Shown one piece after another: positions 44,708-52,706 of a stretch of 55,767 nt of DNA. This DNA is from Spirulina sp. CCY15215 (GTDB taxonomy: Bacteria > Cyanobacteriota > Cyanobacteriia > Cyanobacteriales > Spirulinaceae), in the NCBI RefSeq assembly GCF_016888125.1, contig NZ_JACSWA010000517.1:1-55767 (forward strand). Direction: 5' to 3'. Positions within the stretch are counted from its first letter, which is position 1. The number at the start of each line of letters is the position of its first letter. Under the pieces are notes generated by a model, which saw only the letters and a program-made list of their open reading frames with translations, did not search any database and was not told the DNA's origin. Both the position numbers and the translations under genes were made by a program.

Positions 44708-46615
44708 TTAGTCCGGTAGAGGCATAGCGAGGGGAATTTCCTCAACTTCTGGTAATCTTTCCAAAGCCAGACGAGAGGAAGACGTACCCCCAGATAGGCG
44801 TTTTAAAAGTTTGGGTCTGGGATCGTGAAGCAAATAAATCAGTTTATCTCCTATTTGCCATTGTTCGGAAGCGATGGCGATTTGCAAACCTTTTTCTCGC
44901 TTCACCAATAAGGGTAAAAGTTCTCCGGCTCTAATCATAGCTTGCAAGTGTGCCTGCTGAAAGGATAAACCGACTTCTTTTAAAACCGTTTCGCCTAATT
45001 TGACTTGTCCATCAATAATATATTTGTTCCATTTTTTAATCGGAACTTGAGTCATAAAGGCTTGGTTGACCTTTGTTTTCGTTTTCCCAGTTTCTTCGCG
45101 ATCGCCGCCGTTATTTTGTGGGAAAATGGCCAAGACTCGAGGCGGGCTGAATTCCTCTAGGGCGCGTTGAGCCAGCACGGAATTCACTTCTCCATTACTG
45201 GTTAGTGCAATAAAGGTACCAATCGACTCCAAGCCCGCATCTTCAAGGACATCGGCATCGAGGCCGCTACTTTCAAAGACTTGAAGATTATACTCTCGAG
45301 CGCGATCGCAAGCCTCGGGGTCAGTATCGATCATCACGACGGATTCTCCTTCTTCTTGGAATAACCATCCCACCAAACGCCCCAAAGGATTACAGCCAAT
45401 AATTACGGCTCCAGTGGCTTCAGAAGAAGTAATTCCCAATCCTTTAGCCACCCAACGCGCTGATAGTCCTTGGACAAAAACCGTCATCATAATAGTTAAA
45501 AAAACCAAGGCTTTAATCGATTCTCCGCCATTAATGCCTTGTTGAGTTAACAAAATCGCAAATAAGGAGGCCACTGAAGCGGAAATAATTCCTTTCGGAC
45601 CCACCCAAGCAATAAACAATTTTTGCCGCCAACTCAAAGTGCTATTGAAGGTACATAAAGTAACACTAATCGGTCGAACAATAAACATCAGAGAAAGAAC
45701 CGTCAGTACGCTACCCCAACCTAGGGCAAAAATACTGGCGATGGACAAATCCGCCGCTAAAAGGACGAACAGGACGGATACCCCTAAAACAGTTAATTGT
45801 CCCTTAAAGCGTCGCAAGAGCCGTTCTTCCGGCAGAGAAGAGGCTCTCAAAACAATCCCAGCAATGACCATAGCCATTAATCCCGATTCGCTTTTTAGAG
45901 CTTGAGATAAGCCAAATAAGCCCCAAACCCCCGCCAATACGACGAGATTTTTCAGGTCTTCCGAGAGAAACTTGGCTCGTTTGAGGAAAAATCCCAAGAA
46001 CCAACCCCCCAATCCTCCCACGATCGCCCCTATGCCCAAACGCATGATTAGAGAGCTAAATACTGCCACGGGGAGGGCATCGCTATTGAGAATGGTATCG
46101 AGAACGACAACGGCAAGAATAGCACCCACCGGATCGATTAAAACCCCTTCTCCTTCTAAGAGGGTGGCGACTTGGCGATCGACGGAAACTTGTTTGAGGA
46201 GAGGACTGATCACCGTGGGTCCTGTAACGACAACCAAAGCTGCGTAGAGAAAGGCGATCGACCAAGGAAATTCGCTCAACCAATGAGCAGCCATTCCCCC
46301 CCCCAGCAAAGCAATGAGAGTGCCGAAAGTGACGAGATTGCGGAGAGTGGCGGAAACGCGCCCTAATGCTCTCAATTCTAGGTTTAAACCGCCTTCAAAG
46401 AGAATAATTGCCACAGCGAGGGCAACGATAACTTCTAAACCCACACCTAACTCGTGGGGATGTAGCAAATTAAGTCCATCTGAGCCTAAAGCAATTCCGA
46501 AAAGCAGCAGGAAAACAATGCTAGGGACCCGCAAAAACTCACCCAAAACTTGAGCGCCGATCCCGGCCAGAACAGCAATAACAATTTGTAAAGTTAGGAT
46601 GAATGATGATTCCAT
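44708..46615 (-). CDS. Sodium/proton (CPA-type) antiporter with C-terminal RCK/TrkA domain
   Basis: The protein has 635 residues. The first 400 hold about twelve transmembrane helices with CPA motifs: AIILFEGGLNLELRAL, VVVTGPTVISPLLKQVSVDR and GEGVLIDPVGAILAVVVLD. The aspartate in LIDPVGA is the ion-binding position. From about 405 the RCK_N (TrkA-N) domain begins with a Rossmann nucleotide pattern, IIGCNPLGRLVGWLFQEEGE and MIDTDPEAC. An RCK_C-like end (VGLSFQQAHLQAMIRAGELL) finishes the protein. The antiporter exchanges Na+ or K+ for H+, and NAD(H) or another nucleotide probably gates it. The gene lies alone. Confidence 0.92.
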   Translation of the reverse strand: MESSFILTLQIVIAVLAGIGAQVLGEFLRVPSIVFLLLFGIALGSDGLNLLHPHELGVGLEVIVALAVAIILFEGGLNLELRALGRVSATLRNLVTFGTLIALLGGGMAAHWLSEFPWSIAFLYAALVVVTGPTVISPLLKQVSVDRQVATLLEGEGVLIDPVGAILAVVVLDTILNSDALPVAVFSSLIMRLGIGAIVGGLGGWFLGFFLKRAKFLSEDLKNLVVLAGVWGLFGLSQALKSESGLMAMVIAGIVLRASSLPEERLLRRFKGQLTVLGVSVLFVLLAADLSIASIFALGWGSVLTVLSLMFIVRPISVTLCTFNSTLSWRQKLFIAWVGPKGIISASVASLFAILLTQQGINGGESIKALVFLTIMMTVFVQGLSARWVAKGLGITSSEATGAVIIGCNPLGRLVGWLFQEEGESVVMIDTDPEACDRAREYNLQVFESSGLDADVLEDAGLESIGTFIALTSNGEVNSVLAQRALEEFSPPRVLAIFPQNNGGDREETGKTKTKVNQAFMTQVPIKKWNKYIIDGQVKLGETVLKEVGLSFQQAHLQAMIRAGELLPLLVKREKGLQIAIASEQWQIGDKLIYLLHDPRPKLLKRLSGGTSSSRLALERLPEVEEIPLAMPLPD

Positions 46616-46816
46616 AAATCTGGGAGATACTAGGGAGCGGTGGTCGCATTAAGTTAGAATTGCTGGTTTAAAATTGCTGTAGGCGATCGCCAGAAATCGT
46701 CTATATACTAAATGTTTGACGGAGTAAACTCGATACTAGCTTGGATAATAACAAAAGGATTCTTATCGTGTCGGGTATTTTAACATTTAGGTCTTCTTCC
46801 CTGATTAGAATTTTTT

Positions 46817-48391
46817 ATGGAATATCGCAGTTTGGTGGGGATTCGATCGCGCGATCAGTTCTCTCGGCAGAATGATTGGCCGGAATGGTTGTGGGGACTG
46901 GGTTTATTGTTGGCTGCTTTGTTGGTTTTTGGGGTTAACTTGTCGGTACCACTTTTGCAGGATGGCTCTGAGGTGGCACTGGCTCTCCAAGGGAGGGCGA
47001 TCGCGGCTTCTCCTCATTTTCCCCAGGATTGGTTACTAATTTCTCCCGATCAGCCTTTGGCTGGCCATGAGTTCTCTTTATTATCGGTATTGATTGCTTT
47101 TGCTTATCGTTGGGGCGGGATCGATGAGGGGATGACCCGGTGGCCGATTGTCGGACTTGCGACTCTATCTGTATTTTTTCTCTATCGCACGGGTCGAGAA
47201 GTTTTTGCGCGGCGCAGTACAGCGATTATCTCCGCTTGGATTTATCTGGTTCTTTCTCCTCTGGTTCCCTTGGGACGATTTGCGCTACCGACGGTGGCCA
47301 GTTCTTGCTTTGTTTTAATGACGATTTGGTTGACTTTGCGATCGCGTCGGGATTTTCGCTGGACGATGGGGATCGGTTTGGGGTTAAGTTTGCTGGGTTT
47401 AACTCAAGGAGGGTTGGCAATCATCTTGGGAGGGGTTGTCTTGAGCTTTTTAGCTTGGGACACTCCCAGACTACTGCGATCGCTCTATTTATGGGCTGGG
47501 CTACTTTTGGGCAGTTTTCCCTTTATTGGTTACATTTTACTGCATTCTTTCTCTTTAACTGCTTTTTTTGCTCTGTTTTCTCACCCGTCTATTCTTTTAA
47601 GTCAGTCTTATGGGCTAAAAACTTTGTGTTTTGCTCTACCGGGATTTTTACTCGGGCTTTCTGGTTTATCTGTGGCGATTACTAACTGGAATTGGGGATG
47701 GGCAAAGTTAACGTTAACTTGGTTTTCTGGGGCATTTATCGCCATTCCTCTCTTTTCTTTTTCCTTGGAGTCAAGTTTGCTACTTTTTCCTCCTTTGGCT
47801 CTAGCAGGAGGGGCCAAATTGAGGGATCTGTTTAATTCTCCTAGCGATCGCGAATATTCTAGTTGGTCTTTCCTGGCGATCGCCTTGGCATTTGTCGCGA
47901 CAATCTCTAGTTTGGGTTTTGCGAGCTTATTTCCTCTCGACCGCGCTTCTGCTCTTGTTTGTGCAGCCGTGGCATTATGTTTGGCAATGGTTGCTCTTAC
48001 CATTGCTCAACAGGATCGACAGGTTCTCATTTTATTATTTTGGGGGATGTATATTGCTTTATTTCTCTTTGGCAGTACCATCCCGACTCAAGAGTTTGAC
48101 TCAGCTTCTAGTCTAGATTCTCTTCTGCAATCCCTTCGCGAAACCCCTCAAAACCAAGTTATTTATACTTCTCTCAAGAATCAATATGCGGCCTTTGCGT
48201 TTTATAGCGATCGCCCTATTGCAACTAAAACCGACTTGCAGTTAGAGCAACTCTGGTATGAGAAAAAGCATCCTTATGTTTTACTGCACCGCGATCGCGA
48301 TCGCCGCATCATTCCCAATTTAAACAATGCCGAAATTCTCGGAACAACCTCCTCTGAAAATTGGCTGCTTCAGAGGAAGCGATCGCCATAA
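46817..48391 (+). CDS. Polytopic membrane protein resembling GT-C glycosyltransferases
   Basis: The protein has 524 residues with roughly ten to twelve transmembrane segments (WLWGLGLLLAALLVFGVNLS, FLLGLSGLSVAITNWNWGW, ALVCAAVALCLAMVALTIAQ). In the first loop, LLQDGSEVALALQGRAIA sits where PMT/ArnT-type enzymes place their acidic catalytic residues. PLAGHEFSLLSVLIAFAY and RTGREVFARRSTAIISAWIY resemble later loops of that superfamily. Such enzymes move sugars from polyprenyl-phosphate carriers to lipids or proteins. The C-terminal 80 residues form a soluble domain. The acceptor is unknown. Confidence is moderate because GT-C families diverge strongly. Confidence 0.6.
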   Translation: MEYRSLVGIRSRDQFSRQNDWPEWLWGLGLLLAALLVFGVNLSVPLLQDGSEVALALQGRAIAASPHFPQDWLLISPDQPLAGHEFSLLSVLIAFAYRWGGIDEGMTRWPIVGLATLSVFFLYRTGREVFARRSTAIISAWIYLVLSPLVPLGRFALPTVASSCFVLMTIWLTLRSRRDFRWTMGIGLGLSLLGLTQGGLAIILGGVVLSFLAWDTPRLLRSLYLWAGLLLGSFPFIGYILLHSFSLTAFFALFSHPSILLSQSYGLKTLCFALPGFLLGLSGLSVAITNWNWGWAKLTLTWFSGAFIAIPLFSFSLESSLLLFPPLALAGGAKLRDLFNSPSDREYSSWSFLAIALAFVATISSLGFASLFPLDRASALVCAAVALCLAMVALTIAQQDRQVLILLFWGMYIALFLFGSTIPTQEFDSASSLDSLLQSLRETPQNQVIYTSLKNQYAAFAFYSDRPIATKTDLQLEQLWYEKKHPYVLLHRDRDRRIIPNLNNAEILGTTSSENWLLQRKRSP

Positions 48392-48410
48392 TTACTCAAA
48401 ATCAAAAACT

Positions 48411-48451
48411 AGAATACAACCTCTTTCACCCGATGAAAGGGGTTGTATTCT
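48411..48451. terminator. Strong hairpin after the GT-C-like gene
   Basis: Two 18-base arms (starting AGAATACAACC; one G-T wobble) enclose a five-base loop, 20 bases after the gene stop. No T-run follows. The IS remnant begins five bases later. The stem is long enough to be a mobile-element or repeat end as well as a terminator. Confidence 0.65.
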
Positions 48452-48506
48452 GTCTAAGTACAGGACAAAAGTTGTATGGGACGGAAATTAGGCTCAAACA
48501 GGGATT

Positions 48507-48743
48507 AATGTAGCCGTAGCCGGTGGAGGGATAGGTAGGTTTAACACCTAGAGTAACGATCGCCCCTTGTTGTTGGGCCACCTCAATAGCGGCGTAGAGG
48601 GTGTGGTGGAAGGCTTCAGGGGGATCAATCCAGTGATCTGCGGGGAAAAAGCCAATCTTCGACACCTGGGCTGAGTTACTCTGCCATGCCGCTTGATTGG
48701 ATAAAGTCGAGCTAAGGAATCCAAAAAATCTGTACTCATACAA
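48507..48743 (-). pseudogene. manC: Fragment of mannose-1-phosphate guanylyltransferase
   Basis: The minus-strand reading contains GFFPADHWIDPPEAFHHTLY and GAIVTLGVKPTYPSTGYGYI, a central piece of the GDP-mannose pyrophosphorylase family (GFFPADHW and the VTLGIKPT-GYGYI signature). The catalytic N-terminal GGxGxRxxPxS motif and the whole C-terminus are missing. After GYGYI the frame continues into what looks like IS 3' sequence until a stop at 48426. It is therefore a non-functional gene fragment trapped in the IS remnant. No intact copy is in the window. Confidence 0.75.
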
Positions 48744-48796
48744 TTGACCTCAAATTACATTACTTTACGAGGCATCGTTGCGAAGGAAAGACAGCT

Positions 48797-48980
48797 GCTG
48801 CATCCGTTTGTAGTTTGAGGCTTCGGCGGCTCTGCCTCCCCAGACGGTGGCGAGTTCAGCGAGGTTAACGGTTTTGGCTCGAAATAGTGCCATCAGGAAC
48901 AGGGCAACAAATGACAGTCTGGCTCCATGCCATCCGAGGTGGGGTCGCAATTGGGCTCGAATTTCGCTAATCTGGCTCAT
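48797..48980 (-). pseudogene. Transposase N-terminal fragment (IS4 type)
   Basis: It encodes MSQISEIRAQLRPHLGWHGA and about 60 residues in total before breaking off at ASNYKRMQ. This is the same N-terminus as the longer transposase at 50,293, with only a few substitutions (HGARL versus HRARL, AELATVWGGRA versus AEFATVWGGKA). The catalytic DDE part is absent, so it cannot be active. Confidence 0.8.
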
Positions 48981-49156
48981 GAGGGTTTGGTTTGGTTTGT
49001 GCTAACTCCTATCAAACCCTCTCTCTACATCCTTTTCAAGATTTTTGTCCCGTACTGAGGTAATATGCATATTATATAAGTATTTATCCTGTAATCCACA
49101 AGATAATACATAGATAGCATGTACATCAGAATAGCTCACACATATTGGATATTGAA

Positions 49157-49657
49157 ATGCTTATAAGAAAAGAAACACCTTCAGACATAGATGCGATAAC
49201 TCAGGTTACAGTAGCGGCTTTCAAGAACCATCCAATCAGCCATCAAACAGAGCAATTCATAATAATTTCATTGCGGACTGCAAATGCCCTAACCATCTCT
49301 TTAGTGGCAGAAATTGCCGAAAAGGTTGTTGGTCATATTGCTTTTTCGCCTGTCAAATGCACTGATGGTTCAGAGAATTGGTATGGACTTGGACCCATTT
49401 CAGTACTACCTGAATATCAAAGACAAGGTGTCGGGAAGGCTCTTATCAATGAAGGGCTATCCTTGTTGAAAGAGTTGGGAGCCTATGGCTGCGGTCTTGT
49501 TGGCGATCCAAATTATTACAAAAAATTTGGTTTTAGGAATACTTCATGTTTGGTTTATGAGGGAGTGCCAAGTGAGTTCTTTCTTATCCTTCCATTTGTC
49601 GAAAAAATTCCACAGGGTTATATATTGTTTCATGAGGGCTTTGGGGCAAATGGCTAA
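49157..49657 (+). CDS. GNAT-family N-acetyltransferase
   Basis: The protein has 166 residues from the ATG at 49157 (MLIRKETPSDIDAITQVTVA). The acetyl-CoA pyrophosphate loop is QRQGVGKAL in SVLPEYQRQGVGKALINEGL, followed by CGLVGDPNYYKKFGFRNTSC, typical of the YhbS-like group. Substrate unknown; the group includes enzymes acting on small amines. It stands alone between two IS remnants, has no HIP1 site in its coding sequence, and is flanked by A/T-rich DNA, all pointing to a recently acquired passenger gene. Confidence 0.88.
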   Translation: MLIRKETPSDIDAITQVTVAAFKNHPISHQTEQFIIISLRTANALTISLVAEIAEKVVGHIAFSPVKCTDGSENWYGLGPISVLPEYQRQGVGKALINEGLSLLKELGAYGCGLVGDPNYYKKFGFRNTSCLVYEGVPSEFFLILPFVEKIPQGYILFHEGFGANG

Positions 49658-49691
49658 CAGTCTGCTCAAGCCGAACCGATAAGCCCGTTGA

Positions 49692-49805
49692 AGCTATCTT
49701 TTCCTAGCCAAGCTTAAGCAAGCAAAAATAGTTGACTTCGTTGCTGAGTACCGAGAAGTTATTGGCGATTCCTTTGAGAATGTGTCTCGCCGCAAAGATC
49801 AATAA
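49692..49805 (+). pseudogene. Short C-terminal coding remnant
   Basis: A frame open from 49692 to a stop at 49805 reads AKIVDFVAEYREVIGDSFEN before ending VSRRKDQ, with no start codon. The helix-like charged sequence looks like the end of a real protein cut by rearrangement. I cannot assign it. Confidence 0.25.
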
Positions 49806-49860
49806 TTGTTAAGCGATCGCCTAAAAATCACGACTCACAGGAATTGCGATCGCAAATTGC

Positions 49861-50232
49861 TTAAACTTGACTGATCGCTTTCACCGCAGCCAGATACCGC
49901 TCTTTCACATTGTTGTAGTCCGATTCCTCCGCAATTCCTTCCTGGCTACCGCGTTCAATCATATCGGCATGACGCTGTAGTGTCGTTCGGTCTGGTATTC
50001 GGTTAGTAAAGAGCGCGATCGCCGAAAGAATGGCCCGTGAACCACTAGGCCCTAGAGAATAAGCCCAGTCTATGTTTTCGATGATAGTGGCTTCTTGCCT
50101 GTGGTCAATCCAGATGGTAATAAACGAAAGCGCGATCGCCAGCAACACCATCAGGGATGGCACAAACCAAAAACTGGAATGTAATGAGTCCCACAGTTTA
50201 GCTAACTTAGCGTATTTCATCGCCAGTAACAT
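49861..50232 (-). pseudogene. Internally deleted DUF2254 membrane protein gene
   Basis: The 123-residue frame begins MLLAMKYAKLAKLWDSLHSS and SFWFVPSLMVLLAIALSFI, the usual start of DUF2254 membrane proteins (normally more than 400 residues). After about residue 67 (WAYSLGPSGSRAILSAIALF) it jumps straight to a sequence like the family C-terminus (TTLQRHADMIERGSQEGIAE, then NNVKERYLAAVKAI). About 300 central residues are missing without loss of frame. It is probably non-functional, although a small one-helix protein could still be made. Confidence 0.55.
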
Positions 50233-50292
50233 CAATAGGTAAGAGGTAAGTTTATCTAGGGCGGGATTTCACTCTTGCCATCTTACTAACTC

Positions 50293-51036
50293 TCAAGAAT
50301 TTCCTTCGCTGGTCTTCCTGGACTTCTGCTTTGGGTCAAGACGAGTGCCGATGACAAAGACCGGACGACCCCACACCCACCGTTGTCCCGGCAAAACCCG
50401 CGTTTCGCCAATCGCTAAAGACCGAAACAGGTGAGACCCCATGATGGCAGGATGACCCTTTCCCGCACAAATCTTGTCCGTCTGACGAATACGCAGCCGA
50501 AAGGGGATCGGCTTATCCATCATCAGGTATGAGAGCCAGGGTTTGCCGATAAACCCACGGTCTCCCGTCAGATAGGCAATCGAACCATCGGGGAACACCG
50601 CTTCAAAGTGGTCAAGCAAGTCCATCCGCTCTGCACTGCTACTGTTGCCTTTCTGCTTGTTAAGCATTGTCCACATCAGTGGATAGCCGATGCCTTCATG
50701 GACTACACACAGCATTGAGATGTTGAAGTGGGTGGTGCCGAAAGACCAGTTGGTGCGGTCAATGCTCAAAACCCAGGGTTGGGGGATGCTAGCCATGCTC
50801 ATGACCATCTTGGCGAACTGCTCCATCTTGACTTCAAACGACCGGAAAAATCGCTGCATCCGTTTGTAGTTTGAGGCTTCGGCGGCTTTGCCTCCCCAGA
50901 CGGTGGCGAACTCAGCGAGGTTAACGGTTTTGGCTTGAAATAGTGCCATCAGGAACAGGGCGACAAATGACAGTCTGGCTCTATGCCATCCGAGGTGGGG
51001 TCGCAATTGGGCTCGAATTTCGCTAATCTGGCTCAT
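50293..51036 (-). pseudogene. IS4-type transposase, truncated at the C-terminus
   Basis: The frame has 247 residues. The first catalytic Asp is in LSIDRTNWSFGTTHFNISML and the second in AYLTGDRGFIGKPWLSYLM, as in the IS4 family. The third acidic residue (in a YxxRWxIE-type motif) should come about 40-60 residues after the present end. It is missing, and the last residues (PKQKSRKTSEGNS) look like readthrough past a deletion point. The start is the ATG at 51036. An intact member of the family would be about 350-400 residues. Confidence 0.85.
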
Positions 51037-51113
51037 GAGGGTTTGGGTTGGGTTGTGCTAACTCCTATCAAACCCTCTCTCTACATCCTTTTCAAGCTTT
51101 TTGCCCCGTACTG
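50293..51113 (-). mobile_element. Truncated IS4-family element
   Basis: The 5' end (minus strand) is at 51113, where the terminal sequence CAGTACGGGGCAAAAAG begins. The leader of about 77 bases before the transposase ATG is nearly identical to that of the remnant at 48,797-49,057. The 3' third of the element, including its terminal repeat, is gone near 50,300. Both IS remnants have the same orientation. Confidence 0.8.
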
Positions 51114-51120
51114 AGATCTA

Positions 51121-51167
51121 GGACTTACCCATTAGCGGGCAAGATTCCCGCACTACATTATAAGTCC
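51121..51167. repeat. Nested hairpin repeat next to the IS end
   Basis: Outer arms GGACTTA and TAAGTCC (51121 and 51161-51167) enclose an inner stem GCGGG/CCCGC with loop CAAGATT. It starts eight bases after the IS end. Hairpins with a GCGGGCAAGAT-type core recur in many cyanobacterial intergenic regions. Confidence 0.6.
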
Positions 51168-51271
51168 CAAGATCGAGGTTTCTTTTCACTCAGCTTGACC
51201 GACTCGATTTGGCCAATCTCGATTGTCTGGTTACTTTGACCCGCAATCTTACAAACAGTTCTAGGAGAAGA

Positions 51272-51673
51272 TTAGACTTCTTCTAACTCTGAGTCTTCAT
51301 CATCGGTAATTTGTTTGAGGTGAATGTGTTTCCGTCCGAGGGAAATTTCAAACTCATCTCCAGGTTGCAACCCCATTTTTTTCGTATAGGCTGAACCGAT
51401 TAAAAGATTCCCATTGGATTGTACGCTAATGCGGAAACTTGCAGAGCGTCCGCCGCGTCCGCCGCCATTGCTCGAACCGTCTAACTCAATGCCCTCTGCA
51501 TCAATGAGAGCGTTGAGAAATTTCATCATATTAACGCGCTCGATGCCATTTTTGGTAACGGTATAGTAACCGCATTGTCTGGCTTTTTCTTCTTTGGGAA
51601 GTTCTTCAAGATCCTTGAGTTTATCAAGAAGGTCTTGACCGACTAAGGGTTCGGAGGTTTTTGTCGTACTCAT
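51272..51673 (-). CDS. cyAbrB-type transcriptional regulator (copy 2)
   Basis: The protein has 133 residues (MSTTKTSEPLVGQDLLDKLK). The cyAbrB N-terminal signature is LPKEEKARQCGYYTVTKNGI; the C-terminal DNA-binding fold is LLIGSAYTKKMGLQPGDEFE then ISLGRKHIHLKQI. A Gly-rich loop (SSNGGGRGGRSAS) joins the halves where copy 1 has KDGRGREPT. It appears to belong to the Sll0359-like clade, the one considered essential in Synechocystis; this assignment is from memory. An inverted repeat lies 43-76 bases upstream. The two clades are known to bind partly overlapping promoters. Confidence 0.93.
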   Translation of the reverse strand: MSTTKTSEPLVGQDLLDKLKDLEELPKEEKARQCGYYTVTKNGIERVNMMKFLNALIDAEGIELDGSSNGGGRGGRSASFRISVQSNGNLLIGSAYTKKMGLQPGDEFEISLGRKHIHLKQITDDEDSELEEV

Positions 51674-51715
51674 TAACTTAATACTCGAGTTGGTTGTTCT
51701 TGTTGTTGGCTTGTC

Positions 51716-51749
51716 TTATTGTCTAATAACAAGGTTGTCAAGACAATAA
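51716..51749. promoter_or_regulatory. Inverted repeat upstream of cyAbrB copy 2
   Basis: TTATTGTCT (51716-51724) and AGACAATAA (51741-51749) are perfect complements separated by 16 bases. Centre-to-centre spacing is 25 bases, a little over two helical turns, which would suit a dimeric regulator, possibly autoregulation. It could equally be a leader hairpin. Confidence 0.45.
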
Positions 51750-51920
51750 TTTTAACCTTCATCACTTTAACATATCAAACTATATTTTTTGTCTCTAAGT
51801 CAACAAGAGTTTAAACTTATTAAAGAGGATTGGAAGGGAGCAGGGGGAAATTGTAACATTTTGTATTTTCAGACCTCCATTGCCCATAGCATTCTCTAAC
51901 TTTATTGGACAAACTGATTC

Positions 51921-52364
51921 ATGAAACTGACAACTCGCGGGCATTACAGCGTCAAGGCTCTCTTGGATTTGAGTTTACAACCCGATCATAAACCCGCATC
52001 GGTTTGCGCGATCGCAGAACGCCAAGATATCCCTGCTCCTTATTTAGAAAAACTCCTGATTGAATTGCGTCGAGGGGGTCTAGTCTATTCAATTCGAGGT
52101 TCTCGTGGGGGCTATCAGCTTGCTCGTCATCCCTCGCAAATTTCTCTAGGACAAATCTTTGCAGCACTAGGGGAAGAGGTTGCTCCTTTACCCAAACAGA
52201 TTCCCGATGCCGATCGCGCGGAAGATTGGGTTGCATTGAGTTTGTGGAAGCGTTTGAATGAAAAACTGAAAGAATCACTTTATCGCATCACCCTTGCGGA
52301 TCTTTACTATGATGCCCGCAGTTGGCAAGCCGCTCGGGGTGAAGATGCTAGTTTTGTGGTCTAG
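51921..52364 (+). CDS. Rrf2-family transcriptional regulator
   Basis: The protein has 147 residues. The winged helix opens MKLTTRGHYSVKALLDLSLQ and contains QDIPAPYLEKLLIELRRGGL and SIRGSRGGYQLARHP, all standard Rrf2. IscR and NsrR bind an Fe-S cluster through three Cys in the segment after the wing; this protein has none there (LGEEVAPLPKQIPDADRAED), only one Cys near residue 30. So it probably senses something other than through an Fe-S cluster, or acts as a cysteine-metabolism (CymR-like) regulator. The neighbouring genes give no hint. The C-terminus RSWQAARGEDASFVV is conserved-looking. Confidence 0.92.
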   Translation: MKLTTRGHYSVKALLDLSLQPDHKPASVCAIAERQDIPAPYLEKLLIELRRGGLVYSIRGSRGGYQLARHPSQISLGQIFAALGEEVAPLPKQIPDADRAEDWVALSLWKRLNEKLKESLYRITLADLYYDARSWQAARGEDASFVV

Positions 52365-52706
52365 AAGGGCGATATATTTTTAATCTTCAGGGAAATAAAA
52401 TTAAGACAAGAGATGCCAAAATGTCAAGATAAAATATTAACAATCAAAATGAGACGATCGCCTACTATCCAGATCGGTAGAGAAGATCGAATCTGGCTCA
52501 AATCCTTTATTATCAAAGTATTGAGTATTTTTTTAAGGATTGTTAATCAGGTTGATATCTCTCTATTTTTATAAAAATAAGCCGAAAATTACCGTCTTGG
52601 AGGGAAGAATTATCGCCAAAATCCTACTATATTTTCCCCATTTTACGATCGCGGGTTTGTTGGCCATCGGTTTTGGATCATTTAGCGATCGCCGAGGGAT
52701 GATTCT
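52365..52706. other. Intergenic region between convergent rrf2 and lepB
   Basis: About 340 bases, A/T-rich, with one HIP1-like site near 52680. No reading frame, strong hairpin or RNA-gene signature is visible. A partial repeat CGATC...GATCGG near 52,455-52,475 is too short to interpret. Confidence 0.5.

Larger units (their letters stand above)
48456..49057 (-). mobile_element. IS4-type remnant with inserted manC fragment
   Basis: The right edge at 49057 is the 5' end of an IS read on the minus strand (CAGTACGGGACAAAAA). From 48797 to 49057 it matches 50853-51113 base for base with only a dozen or so changes and no indels. At the left edge, 48456-48470 (aagtacaggacaaaa) resembles the terminal sequence cagtacgggacaaaa and may be the 3' terminal repeat. 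Most of the transposase is missing, and a manC fragment lies between the ends. Confidence 0.65.

Noticed and set aside
48411-48451. Terminal inverted repeat of the IS element
   Set aside because: The hairpin lies outside the candidate IS end at 48,456 and is not repeated at the other IS ends; a terminator or dispersed repeat is simpler.
48426-48743. Intact small mannose-1-phosphate guanylyltransferase
   Set aside because: Only a central segment is present; the nucleotide-binding N-terminus and the C-terminus are missing, and it lies between IS sequences.
51121-51167. tRNA or small regulatory RNA next to the IS
   Set aside because: Nested hairpin only, with no cloverleaf or T-loop sequence; it resembles common cyanobacterial intergenic hairpins.
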